A DNA stretch of 64,000 nt from 54-19 sp038210655 (GTDB lineage Bacteria; Chloroflexota; Chloroflexia; Chloroheliales; Chloroheliaceae). Below the pieces are notes generated by a model that made no database searches, was not told where the DNA came from, and worked only from the letters and a program-made list of their open reading frames with translations. Below are positions 1 to 7,940 of the stretch, in pieces. Positions within the stretch are counted from its first letter, which is position 1. Each line of letters opens with the position of its first letter. The position numbers and the translations under genes were made by a program. The stretch covers positions 62,001-126,000 of the forward strand of contig JBBQWM010000007.1 of assembly GCA_038210655.1 (NCBI GenBank). Direction: 5' to 3'.

Positions 1-1
1 C

Positions 2-535
2 GGGTTCGTGGGTGGTCTGCTCGATAAGATTATCATGCGGCTGGTGGATATTTGGCTGGCCTTTCCGTTTATCGTGCTGGCGATTGTAATTTTGGGGATT
101 GTCGGGCCGGGCCTGTTGAGCCTTTCTATTGTATTAGGGGTTGGCTTTTGGGCCGCTTACACCCGGATCGTGCGGGCCGAAGTGCTGGCGACCCGTCGTC
201 GCGATTATATCCTGGCGGCAGAAGCGCTCGGTGTACCGCAAGGCCGGATCGTGCTACGCCATATTTTGCCAAATGTGGCTTCCAGTCTGATCGTGCTATG
301 GACGTTTTTGATGGCGGTAGCGATTTTGGCCGAAAGCGGCTTGAGCTTTATCGGGCTGGGGATCAAATCGCCCGGTATCAGCCTGGGCGGGATGCTCAAC
401 GACGGGCGCGGCTTGCTCGAAAAAGCCTGGTGGTTCCCGGTCTTTCCGGGTCTGGTCATCAGCTTGTTAGTTATCTCGGTCAACGTCATTGGGGATTGGC
501 TACGCGATGTATTCGACCCGACGGTTAAGCGGTAA
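2..535 (+). CDS. ABC transporter permease, DppC/OppC-like (5' truncated)
   Basis: C-terminal part of a membrane permease of the dipeptide/oligopeptide/nickel (PepT) ABC importer class. The frame is open from base 2, so the gene begins outside the window; the GTG at base 8 is probably an internal valine. About 178 residues remain, with four or so hydrophobic segments. The EAA loop that contacts the ATPase is visible as EALGVPQGRIVLRHILPN. The C-terminus GDWLRDVFDP is typical of DppC-type subunits. Known family role: one of two permeases that import peptides, nickel or related solutes with two ATPases and a periplasmic binding lipoprotein. The partner genes are not in view and must lie upstream if they are clustered. 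The substrate cannot be told from this fragment. Confidence 0.9.
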   Translation, partial: GFVGGLLDKIIMRLVDIWLAFPFIVLAIVILGIVGPGLLSLSIVLGVGFWAAYTRIVRAEVLATRRRDYILAAEALGVPQGRIVLRHILPNVASSLIVLWTFLMAVAILAESGLSFIGLGIKSPGISLGGMLNDGRGLLEKAWWFPVFPGLVISLLVISVNVIGDWLRDVFDPTVKR

Positions 536-541
536 AGAAGC

Positions 542-654
542 TCACCGCAGAGGTGCAGAGAACGCAGAGTTTAAAGACCTAAATCTCATTTAGAATTGGT
601 AAAATTGGCATATTTATAATTCCTCTGCGTTTTCTCTCTGCGTCTCTGCGGTGA
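542..654. repeat. Long imperfect inverted repeat (CACCGCAGAG type)
   Basis: The left arm at 542-569 starts TCACCGCAGAGG. The right arm at 623-654 is its near reverse complement and ends CTCTGCGGTGA. About 53 AT-rich bases lie between. The arms consist of a repeated CGCAGAG word. It fills the gap between the permease and the aldo/keto reductase. It could fold as a terminator-like hairpin or be a copy of a dispersed palindromic repeat. No second copy was seen in this window. Confidence 0.7.
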
Positions 655-675
655 ATATTTAACAGGAAAATTAGG

Positions 676-1500
676 ATGGACATACGCAAATTAGGCAAGA
701 CCGGGTTGGACGTGCCGGTGATCGGGATGGGAACCTGGAAGACCTTTGACGTGCGCGGGGCGCAAGAAGAAGCGGTGCGTCAGGAGGTAGTGCGGACGGC
801 TCTCGAGGCGGGCGCGAGTTTCTTCGATTCGTCGCCGATGTATGGCGAGGCCGAGCGCGTGCTGGGTGGCGCGGTGGAAGGGTTGGCGATCCGCGACCGG
901 GTGCTGATCGCTACGAAAGTCTGGACCGCTTCGGACGCACAGGCCGAACAACAGTACGAAGCGGCTTTTCGCTATTTCGGCGGCAAAGTCGATCTTTATC
1001 AGGTGCATAATCTGGTGGCCTGGGAGACCCGTTTGAAAAGTCTGGAAGAACTCAAGGCTGCCGGTAAGGTGTGGGCTATCGGGATTACCCATTATTCGCA
1101 CGGCGCGTTTGACGAATTGCGCCGGGTAATGCAGACCGGGCGGGTCGAGGCGATCCAGATCCCCTATAACGCGCTCGACCGTCTGGTGGAGCAGGCCTTG
1201 CTGCCGTTGGCGGCGGAGTTAGGGGTAGGGGTGCTGGTGATGCGGCCTTTTGGGGAAGGCAGCTTGTTGCGGCGCAGCCCGACCCCGGCAGAACTGGCCC
1301 CCTTTGAAGAGTTTGGTGTGCGAAGCTGGCCCCAGGTCTTGCTCAAGTGGATCGCCAGTGACCCGCGAGTCAGCGTCATTATCCCGGCGACTTCCAGGCC
1401 GGAGCGCATGACCGAAAATGCGGTCGCTGGCGATCTGCCCTGGTTCGACCCGGATACCCGCGAAAAGGTCAGCCGATTAGTCCGTAAGTATAATGCTTGA
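676..1500 (+). CDS. Aldo/keto reductase
   Basis: A 274-residue NADPH-dependent oxidoreductase of the aldo/keto reductase superfamily, predicted cytosolic. It opens with RKLGKTGLDVPVIGMGTW. The catalytic tetrad can be read: Asp51 and Tyr56 in DSSPMYGEAE, Lys81 in IATKVW and His111 in DLYQVHN. The C-terminal IIPATSRPERMTENA corresponds to the cofactor-binding segment. Length is slightly short for the family (about 280-330) but all landmarks are present. The ATG at 676 follows AGGAAAATTAGG. The next gene begins 24 bases downstream on the same strand, so the two are probably co-transcribed. The physiological substrate is unknown; family members reduce aldehydes, ketones or sugars. Confidence 0.88.
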   Translation: MDIRKLGKTGLDVPVIGMGTWKTFDVRGAQEEAVRQEVVRTALEAGASFFDSSPMYGEAERVLGGAVEGLAIRDRVLIATKVWTASDAQAEQQYEAAFRYFGGKVDLYQVHNLVAWETRLKSLEELKAAGKVWAIGITHYSHGAFDELRRVMQTGRVEAIQIPYNALDRLVEQALLPLAAELGVGVLVMRPFGEGSLLRRSPTPAELAPFEEFGVRSWPQVLLKWIASDPRVSVIIPATSRPERMTENAVAGDLPWFDPDTREKVSRLVRKYNA

Positions 1501-1524
1501 TAATTTTATTCAGGAGGAATTTTG

Positions 1525-2352
1525 ATGACGACTAGCAATGAAACGGGCGCGAAGGTTGAGAAAAGCCTGAGTGAGCTTTACCTGGATGTCCAGAGCCGCC
1601 CGGACGGTAAGGACAGCGTTTATCATATGAAGGGCAACGCTTATGCTTTTATCCCCGGCACGCGCCCGACCAAGCTATTTGGCTTTGAGGGCTTTAATGT
1701 GCGCCGTCGGCTTGAAACCCCTGAAAAAGATGGTATCTTTTTGGCTACCCGCGAACTGGTTTTCTATACCGACCCCCAGACCGATGAGGTGATTTGGGAA
1801 TGGGATAACCCTTTTACAGGCCAAAAGTGTGAGGTTTTTCATATCGCCAACGACCCGGTTAACTCTCGGATGCGCTACCGGGATGGCAAATGGATTAGCG
1901 TTATGCTGGACGGTAGCCGCGAATTTGGCGAACCGGCCCCTCCCAAAGAATTGGGCGATTATTATGTATGGGCGGCGGATATTTTCCCGTTTTATCCTTT
2001 ACCTGGCTGGGAGAAGAATTATACGGCTGCCGAGATTTTTGATTTTTATGTACCGAAATCGGCCCGCTATAGCGCCGCACCGCCCACTATTATGAATAGC
2101 TGGATACGGGTCGGCCCCTGGTTGCCCTGGCTTGGGATGGACGGTCAGGAAGGGCATATTATCTATCACGCCCATAGCTTCCGCTACGAAGATTGGGAAG
2201 CGCTGCCCGAAAAAATCAAGACCCTTACCCGCGAAAAGTACCCGACCTATCTGACTGCGCCGGATAAAGTTGACCCGAAGCGGCCCAACGATACCTCCTG
2301 GACAGTCTATCGGGCCGAAATCGAGCGGCGTAAAAACCTCGACAAAAGTTAA
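1525..2352 (+). CDS. DUF1838 family protein
   Basis: A 275-residue protein that resembles the DUF1838 family: LFGFEGFNVRRR, TRELVFYTDPQTDEVIWEW, a central NP-FTGQ segment and HIANDPVN are the segments I recognise. No signal peptide or membrane segment is evident. AGGAGG lies at 1512-1517, eight bases before the ATG at 1525; an in-frame TTG at 1522 is less likely. The function of the family is not established, so none is assigned. The close spacing behind the aldo/keto reductase suggests an operon, and a shared role in processing a small molecule is possible but unproven. A strong hairpin follows. Confidence 0.7.
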   Translation: MTTSNETGAKVEKSLSELYLDVQSRPDGKDSVYHMKGNAYAFIPGTRPTKLFGFEGFNVRRRLETPEKDGIFLATRELVFYTDPQTDEVIWEWDNPFTGQKCEVFHIANDPVNSRMRYRDGKWISVMLDGSREFGEPAPPKELGDYYVWAADIFPFYPLPGWEKNYTAAEIFDFYVPKSARYSAAPPTIMNSWIRVGPWLPWLGMDGQEGHIIYHAHSFRYEDWEALPEKIKTLTREKYPTYLTAPDKVDPKRPNDTSWTVYRAEIERRKNLDKS

Positions 2353-2398
2353 CTACGGCTGCTAATCAGGCGGTAGAACCAATATGGTTGAGCTTACG

Positions 2399-2436
2399 AG
2401 CTAGAAAAGGGTTTGCAAAGACCCTTTTCTAGCTTT
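2399..2436 (+). terminator. Hairpin terminator after DUF1838 gene
   Basis: A perfect 14-bp stem (AGCTAGAAAAGGGT at 2399-2412 against 2421-2434) with an 8-base loop. Only TT follows before ATGGGG, so the U-tract is weak, but the stem ends the preceding two-gene unit. It sits 46 bases after the stop codon. Confidence 0.7.
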
Positions 2437-2486
2437 ATGGGGTTAAAAAGGCTCGTTTAATAGCCTCAAATGACGATTTGGCTGGT

Positions 2487-2515
2487 TTGCATAGCGGGCA
2501 GGGCTGTGGTATAAC
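2487..2515 (+). promoter_or_regulatory. Predicted sigma70-type promoter of glgP
   Basis: TTGCAT at 2487-2492, a 17-base spacer, then TATAAC at 2510-2515 preceded by TGG, giving an extended -10 element. It lies between the hairpin and the glucan phosphorylase start, implying a 5' UTR of about 145 bases. Nothing else was recognised in the 2437-2668 gap. Confidence 0.5.
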
Positions 2516-2668
2516 AATGGCGTTGTGCTGTCCAGCTGGAGCATTATAGAACAAAGCAAAGCGAAAACCTTTTCCCAGAGTTAAAGAAAATAATTGAACA
2601 AAGAAGTCCTGTTTTCAAATTACTTGGGTCATAGCGTTCGTGGTGATGAGAAAAGGAGCAGGTAAAAA

Positions 2669-5233
2669 TTGAAAGTACTCGGGCGTGTAGCTGTTTTCCC
2701 GGTGATGCCGGATCGTATTACTCGCTTGTATGAATTGGCTTTCAACCTGTGGTGGAGTTGGAATCGGCCCGCCCAGGAACTTTACGAGGTGCTTGACCCA
2801 GATTTGTGGGATGAAGTAAGCCACAACCCGGTGCGCTTTCTAAGCCAGGTTGACCCTCAAAAACTGAACCGGGCCACTTCTGACCAACTTTATTTGGAGA
2901 ATTATGATGAGGTGCTGGCCGAATTTGATGCCTATATGCACCCAGCTACTCCCAATTGGTTCAAGAAAGCTTACCCTGATCGGGCTGAGACCCATATTGC
3001 TTACTTCTCGGCAGAGTTTGGTTTGCACGAAGCCTTGCCGATTTATAGTGGCGGTCTGGGGATTTTGAGTGGCGACCATTGCAAGGCCGCCAGCGATCTA
3101 GGTTTGCCGTTTATCGGGATCGGCTTTTTATATCCACAGGGTTATTTCATCCAGCGCATTACCCGCGAGGGACGGCAAGAAGCTCTTTATGAGAAGCTGC
3201 ATTTCTCGGAAGTTCCGGCGACTCCAGCGACTAATCCAAAGGGTGAAGAGGTCGTGATTTGGGTCGATCTACCGGGGCGGCGGGTTTATGCTAAAGTCTG
3301 GCGGATTCAGGTCGGTCGTATTCCGCTCTTTTTGATGGATACCGATGTCGATCCGAACCGGCCCGCCGACCGCGATTTGTCGGCCCGTCTTTATGGTGGC
3401 GACCACGAATTGCGGGTCGCTCAGGAAATTGTGCTGGGGATCGGTGGAGTACGGGCGGTGCGCGAATTGGGCTATAACCCTGCCGCCTGGCATATGAACG
3501 AAGGGCATAGCGCCTTTTTGGGTCTGGAACGGACGCGCGAACTGGTGCAAGGCTTTGGCTTGAGCTTTAACGAGGCCCGCGAAGCAGTTGCCGCTGGGGG
3601 TGTTTTTACGACCCATACCCCGGTTCCGGCGGGTAACGATGCCTTTGGTTTTGATTTGATCGACAAATATTTCAACCAGTATTGGCCTCAACTGGGCTTG
3701 AGCCGGGACGAGTTTTTGAACTTTGCCCGGCAGGACCAAAACTGGGGGCCAAGCTACAGTATGACCGTGCTGGCTCTCAAGATGAGCGGTGGTCATAACG
3801 GCGTGAGCAAGCTACACGGGGTAGTCTCGCGCAAGATGTGGGAATTTTTGTGGCCGGGTGTGGACTCGGAGGAAGTACCGATTACCCACATCACCAACGG
3901 CGTGCATACCCAGACCTGGCTCGCTCCGGAACTAAGAGCGCTTTATGGGCGCTACCTGGGGCCAGACTGGTTGGAGAACCTGGAAGACCCTAAAACCTGG
4001 GAGGCGATTGACCAGATTCCCGATAAAGAACTATGGGACATTCACTTACAGTTAAAGGTCAAGTTGCTCGATTTCATGCACAAACGGCTTCGCCAGTTCC
4101 GCCTTGAAATTGGCGAGGGAACCCAGGAAGTCGCCGAAGCTGACAATGTTTTTGACCCAAAAGCCTTTACGATAGGCTTTGCTCGGCGGTTTGCGACCTA
4201 TAAGCGGGCGACTTTGATCTTCCGCCACGTAGAGCGCATCCAAAAATTGCTCAACGACCCCCAACGCCCGGTGCAGATCGTGTTTGCGGGCAAGGCTCAC
4301 CCTGCCGATGAACCGGGTAAGTCTTTTATCCAGCAAGTTTACCAGATTAGCCGCGAGGAAGGCTTTAAGGGCAAGATCATCTTTTTGGAAAACTACGACA
4401 TGAACATGGCCCGTTATCTGGTGGCGGGGGTCGATATTTGGTTGAACAACCCAATCCGGCCTTTGGAAGCCAGTGGCACGTCGGGCCAGAAAGCGGCGAT
4501 CAACGGCGCTCCCAATGCCTCGATCCTCGATGGTTGGTGGCCGGAAGCCTATAATGGCGCTAACGGTTGGGCGATTGGCGAGGAACGCACTTACCAGGAT
4601 CAAAATACGGCCGACGAAGCCGATAGCCTGAACCTGTATGAGTTGCTGGAAAATGATATTGTGCCGCTTTTCTATAAGGCAGGTAGCGATGGCATTCCCT
4701 ACGACTGGATCAAAGTCATGAAGGAGTCGATCAAGACCTGTGGGCCGGTCTTTAATACTCGTCGGATGGTGCGCGATTATACCGATTTGCTTTATGTGCC
4801 GGGTATCAAACATTCGATTGCTTTGAGCGCCGAAGGCTACGGTAAGTCCAAAGAATTGGCGGTTTGGAAACGCTATATTCAGGAAGCCTGGCAAGAAGTG
4901 GCGGTCGATGCCCGCGCCCCTCGTGATGAGAAAAAAGCGATTGGCGCAAAAGTGACGATAGATGCCTGGGTACGATTGGGCCATCTCAAGCCTTCGGAAG
5001 TGACGGTCGAGTTGCTTTCGGCCCGCGATGATGATGGCAAGCTTTCGGAGCAAACCACTATCGAGATGCAACCGGTGGTCGAGCAGGTAACTGAGGCTGC
5101 CAACGGCAATTTGCACTATGTCGGAGAATATGTCACGACCACTGGGGGCAGCCATGTCTTCGCGGTGCGCGTCCTGCCCAATCATCCCGACCTGCTCAAC
5201 AAGCTTGAGTTGGGTCTGGTACGCTGGGCCTGA
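2669..5233 (+). CDS. glgP: Alpha-glucan phosphorylase (GT35)
   Basis: An 854-residue cytosolic glycogen/maltodextrin phosphorylase. It cleaves alpha-1,4-glucans with phosphate to release glucose-1-phosphate. The N-terminal 100 or so residues match the DUF3417-type domain of the Thermotoga-like branch. Conserved blocks include MNEGHSAFLGLERTREL, THTPVPAGNDAF, FARRFATYKRATL and VFAGKAHPADEPGK. The pyridoxal-phosphate lysine is Lys608 in EASGTSGQKAAINGAPN. Length matches this branch (about 850). Start is TTG at 2669, ten bases after AGGAG at 2654-2658. The gene stands alone between its own promoter and a strong terminator. With GAPDH and GlpX elsewhere in the window it points to active glycogen storage and gluconeogenesis. 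Confidence 0.95.
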   Translation: MKVLGRVAVFPVMPDRITRLYELAFNLWWSWNRPAQELYEVLDPDLWDEVSHNPVRFLSQVDPQKLNRATSDQLYLENYDEVLAEFDAYMHPATPNWFKKAYPDRAETHIAYFSAEFGLHEALPIYSGGLGILSGDHCKAASDLGLPFIGIGFLYPQGYFIQRITREGRQEALYEKLHFSEVPATPATNPKGEEVVIWVDLPGRRVYAKVWRIQVGRIPLFLMDTDVDPNRPADRDLSARLYGGDHELRVAQEIVLGIGGVRAVRELGYNPAAWHMNEGHSAFLGLERTRELVQGFGLSFNEAREAVAAGGVFTTHTPVPAGNDAFGFDLIDKYFNQYWPQLGLSRDEFLNFARQDQNWGPSYSMTVLALKMSGGHNGVSKLHGVVSRKMWEFLWPGVDSEEVPITHITNGVHTQTWLAPELRALYGRYLGPDWLENLEDPKTWEAIDQIPDKELWDIHLQLKVKLLDFMHKRLRQFRLEIGEGTQEVAEADNVFDPKAFTIGFARRFATYKRATLIFRHVERIQKLLNDPQRPVQIVFAGKAHPADEPGKSFIQQVYQISREEGFKGKIIFLENYDMNMARYLVAGVDIWLNNPIRPLEASGTSGQKAAINGAPNASILDGWWPEAYNGANGWAIGEERTYQDQNTADEADSLNLYELLENDIVPLFYKAGSDGIPYDWIKVMKESIKTCGPVFNTRRMVRDYTDLLYVPGIKHSIALSAEGYGKSKELAVWKRYIQEAWQEVAVDARAPRDEKKAIGAKVTIDAWVRLGHLKPSEVTVELLSARDDDGKLSEQTTIEMQPVVEQVTEAANGNLHYVGEYVTTTGGSHVFAVRVLPNHPDLLNKLELGLVRWA

Positions 5234-5281
5234 TAAGGGCTGAGTTTGCTAGATCAGGTTCGCTCGAAAGAGCGGTCAAGG

Positions 5282-5307
5282 GAGCGGGTACACAACCCGC
5301 TCTTTTT
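5282..5307 (+). terminator. Rho-independent terminator of glgP
   Basis: Stem GAGCGGGT at 5282-5289 pairs with ACCCGCTC at 5295-5302 over a 5-base loop. TTTTTAAT follows immediately. It lies 49 bases after the glgP stop. Confidence 0.85.
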
Positions 5308-5381
5308 AATTCTCTTTGAGGACACGACGTTTGACCTGCTCAAGTTGTTCAGGGCTAAGCTCTATCTCTACAGCATAAAGT

Positions 5382-5551
5382 GGGTGAGCGTCAATTTTTT
5401 GCATATTAGCCAGACTATACCACACCCTAAACCGAGGAGTGATTATATATTAGAAAAATTTTCTAATATATAATTTTAGTGGTTTGGAGCAGGATTTTCA
5501 CGGTTGCCCGTTTTTATTGTTTGAACCCGTGCAAAAATCTGACGCTCACCC
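5382..5551. mobile_element. Miniature inverted-repeat element with 9-bp target duplication
   Basis: A 170-bp non-coding element. The left end at 5382-5403 begins GGGTGAGCGTCAATTTTTTG. The right end at 5530-5551 is its inverted copy with one mismatch over 22 bases. The element is bracketed by a perfect 9-bp direct repeat, GCATAAAGT, at 5373-5381 and 5552-5560, the expected footprint of transposition. The centre (5443-5472) is an AT-rich palindrome around TTAGAAAAATTTTCTAA. It encodes no transposase, so it would depend on one in trans. A diverged relative lies at 33573-33752. Confidence 0.88.
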
Positions 5552-5567
5552 GCATAAAGTTGACAGA

Positions 5568-5596
5568 TTGTAATTAGGTACAGCTTTAGCTATAAT
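5568..5596 (+). promoter_or_regulatory. Predicted promoter of the ABC importer operon
   Basis: TTGTAA at 5568-5573, a 17-base spacer and a perfect TATAAT at 5591-5596. It lies just outside the right target duplication of the miniature element and about 110 bases before the permease start. A second TATAAT occurs near 5645. Confidence 0.55.
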
Positions 5597-5715
5597 ACAG
5601 ACTGATTTTGGTTTGCATTATGTGTTTGTATCGCATATCGGCTATATAATAGTAGTTGGGTCTTCTGCAAATATTCCGCTTCATCAGGACATACATACAC
5701 CAGGGAGGAGCCGTT

Positions 5716-7065
5716 TTGGAGGTTAAATCGAAGCCTGTGGTATTGGCAAAGGAGCCAGCCAGTTCTCGTCCACCTACTCGATCCAGTTTTGTGTTGCGTC
5801 CTCTGTCCCGTCACGAGTTAACCACCCTCCTAAATTGGGCTTTTCGTTTTTTTATGGTGGTGCTTTCGATTTATCTTTTGAGCCAGGGAACCAAGTGGAT
5901 TAGCGCTTTCGTATTTGGCTGTGGCTTTGCGGCGGTCGGGATCGGGGTTTACTTGACCTTCAGGATTTTGAATTTTCCTGATCTGACTATCGAAGGCAGT
6001 TTTACGCTAGGGGCGGCAGTCGCGGTCAACTTGATTTTTAACCACGCTAACAAGCCGGACGACTCTTTCGCTTTCCTGGGCAATCCCTGGGTCGCGACCG
6101 GCATCGCCACAATCTGCGGCGGTCTGGCGGGGATGGTGACGGGCCTGCTCCATACCCGCTTAAAGATCAACGGATTACTTGCCAGTATCCTGGTTACGAC
6201 CGGCCTTTACAGCGTCAATCTGCACGTGCTGGCCCCGACTGCGATTGTTAATATCGGTGGCAAACCCAATCTTACCGACACCCTGATCGACCCCTATAAA
6301 TCGATCTTTCAGCCTGGAAAACTAGACTCGATTACGCTGGAATGGTTGCGGCTGGGCTTTTTTGTGATCGTGGCGGTTGTGCTAATACTCTTGTTCAACT
6401 GGTTCCTCAATACTCAGTTAGGCTTTGCACTGCGGGCGACCGGCGACAACGAAAATATGATCCGAGCCTTGGGGGTCAATACCGATAACGCGAAAGTATT
6501 GGTCTTGATGTTGTCCAACGCCTTGTTCGGGTTAGCCGGAGCGTTATTGGCCCAATATCTAAACTATGCCGACGGGCAATTCGGCCTCGGCATGATTGTA
6601 AATGGGCTGGCGGCAGTTATTTTGGGGGAGAGCTTTATCGCCCCACGCACGGTTTTACTGGGGTTATTGGGTACATTGGTTGGCGCAGTTATTTACCGTA
6701 TCTTGTTTACGGGTGTATTTGGCCTGGAAGTAAGTTGGGGTCTGCTTTTGCGGGTGGTGGTGACGTTGGGTATTTCGGCAGCCCTGGGTTATCTAATCTT
6801 TTTGACCTTAAACTCGCAGACTCCAGGTTTTGTCACATTATTATGTATTTTACTGGGTGGGGCGATTGGGGCCGTCCTTTCGACCTGGCTGGATATTTCG
6901 TTACGTGGTATCTTTACGACCAATATTAATGAGGCCCTGATCTTTAAGGCCGAGCAGTACGATATTCGGCTAGTCTTATCGGTGCTGATCGTGGTCGCAA
7001 TGGGTGTACCGGCCCTTCGCAATCGAATCGGGATACAGGCGTTGCGGGCAACGGCAACTAAGTAG
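5716..7065 (+). CDS. ABC transporter permease, COG4120/TrpY-like, extended
   Basis: A 449-residue membrane permease that partners with the next two genes. Start is taken as TTG at 5716, five bases after GGAGGAG; an in-frame TTG at 5656 has no such site. Residues 1-40 are polar and cytoplasmic, followed by about ten hydrophobic segments. The family core is clear: GFALRATGDNENMIRALGV, then SNALFGLAGALLAQY and GLAAVILGESF. The usual family length is about 300. Here an extra block of about 80 residues with hydrophobic segments sits between the ILFTGVFGL region and the final LVLSVLIVVAMGVPALRN. Known relatives import tryptophan/tyrosine or unidentified solutes. The ATPase begins 10 bases downstream. 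Confidence 0.85.
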   Translation: MEVKSKPVVLAKEPASSRPPTRSSFVLRPLSRHELTTLLNWAFRFFMVVLSIYLLSQGTKWISAFVFGCGFAAVGIGVYLTFRILNFPDLTIEGSFTLGAAVAVNLIFNHANKPDDSFAFLGNPWVATGIATICGGLAGMVTGLLHTRLKINGLLASILVTTGLYSVNLHVLAPTAIVNIGGKPNLTDTLIDPYKSIFQPGKLDSITLEWLRLGFFVIVAVVLILLFNWFLNTQLGFALRATGDNENMIRALGVNTDNAKVLVLMLSNALFGLAGALLAQYLNYADGQFGLGMIVNGLAAVILGESFIAPRTVLLGLLGTLVGAVIYRILFTGVFGLEVSWGLLLRVVVTLGISAALGYLIFLTLNSQTPGFVTLLCILLGGAIGAVLSTWLDISLRGIFTTNINEALIFKAEQYDIRLVLSVLIVVAMGVPALRNRIGIQALRATATK

Positions 7066-7075
7066 TGGAGCAGGC

Positions 7076-7870
7076 ATGATCGAAGTAAAGGCGGCTTTCA
7101 AGACTTTTAACCGGGGCGACGTAAACGAAATACGGGCGCTACGGGGTCTTAACCTGACGATGGAACCGGGCGAATTTGTGACTGTGATCGGCTCGAACGG
7201 GGCCGGTAAATCTACCATGCTCAATCTACTGGCTGGGGCTTTTATGCCCGATAGTGGTGAAGTTTTGATTGCCGACCGGAATGTAACGCGCTGGCAGGAA
7301 CATCAACGCGCCAAGTTGATCGGGCGGGTCTTTCAAGACCCGTTAAAAGGAACTGCCGGGTCGATGAGCATTGAGCAGAATATGGCGATGGCTTTGCTTC
7401 GCGGTAAGCCACGCGGTCTGGCGATGGGGGTGAGCCATAAACAGCGCGGTCAGTTTCGGGAGGAATTGGCCCAATTGGGTCTGGGACTAGAAGGTCGGTT
7501 GACCAGCAAAGTGAGCTTGCTTTCGGGTGGGCAGCGTCAGGCTTTGACTTTGCTCATGGCGACTTTGATAAAGCCGAGGGTCTTGCTGTTGGATGAGCAT
7601 ACTGCCGCGCTTGACCCTGGCATGGCCGAACAGGTTTTGCAGATTACGGCTCGGATTGTTCGAGACCACCGGTTGACCACTCTAATGGTCACACATAACA
7701 TGCACCAGGCATTACACATGGGGACCCGCACTTTGATGATGCATCAGGGCGAAATCATTTTGGACTTGCGCGGAGAAGAACGCGCCCAGTTGAGCGTAAC
7801 TGATCTCGTGCGTAAATTCACCGAGATGCGTAAAGATGCCGCCCTGGACGATAAATTGTTACTGAGTTAA
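7076..7870 (+). CDS. ABC transporter ATP-binding protein, COG1101-like
   Basis: A 264-residue cytoplasmic ATPase that energises the adjacent permease. Walker A is GSNGAGKST near residue 38. The signature is LLSGGQRQ near 147, Walker B is VLLLDEHTAALD near 165 and the H-loop is VTHN. The LLLDEHTAALDP version of Walker B is typical of the ATPases that accompany ABC_sub_bind lipoproteins. ATG at 7076 is 10 bases after the permease stop and is preceded by GGAGCAGGC; an earlier in-frame ATG at 7004 would overlap the permease by 62 bases and is rejected. The substrate is set by the lipoprotein encoded next, 70 bases downstream. Confidence 0.93.
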   Translation: MIEVKAAFKTFNRGDVNEIRALRGLNLTMEPGEFVTVIGSNGAGKSTMLNLLAGAFMPDSGEVLIADRNVTRWQEHQRAKLIGRVFQDPLKGTAGSMSIEQNMAMALLRGKPRGLAMGVSHKQRGQFREELAQLGLGLEGRLTSKVSLLSGGQRQALTLLMATLIKPRVLLLDEHTAALDPGMAEQVLQITARIVRDHRLTTLMVTHNMHQALHMGTRTLMMHQGEIILDLRGEERAQLSVTDLVRKFTEMRKDAALDDKLLLS

Positions 7871-7940
7871 GTATACTATTCAGTTGTGGAAATTGTGAAG
7901 TGAGCGATTTTATTTTTCTTCACTTTTCTAAGGAGGAGAT

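Noticed and set aside
4052..5185. A 377-codon open frame antisense to glgP
   Set aside because: It mirrors the codon bias of the phosphorylase gene, has no recognisable domain or ribosome site, and glgP is fully conserved across it.
5246..5473. A 75-codon frame after glgP
   Set aside because: It crosses the glgP terminator and half of the miniature element.
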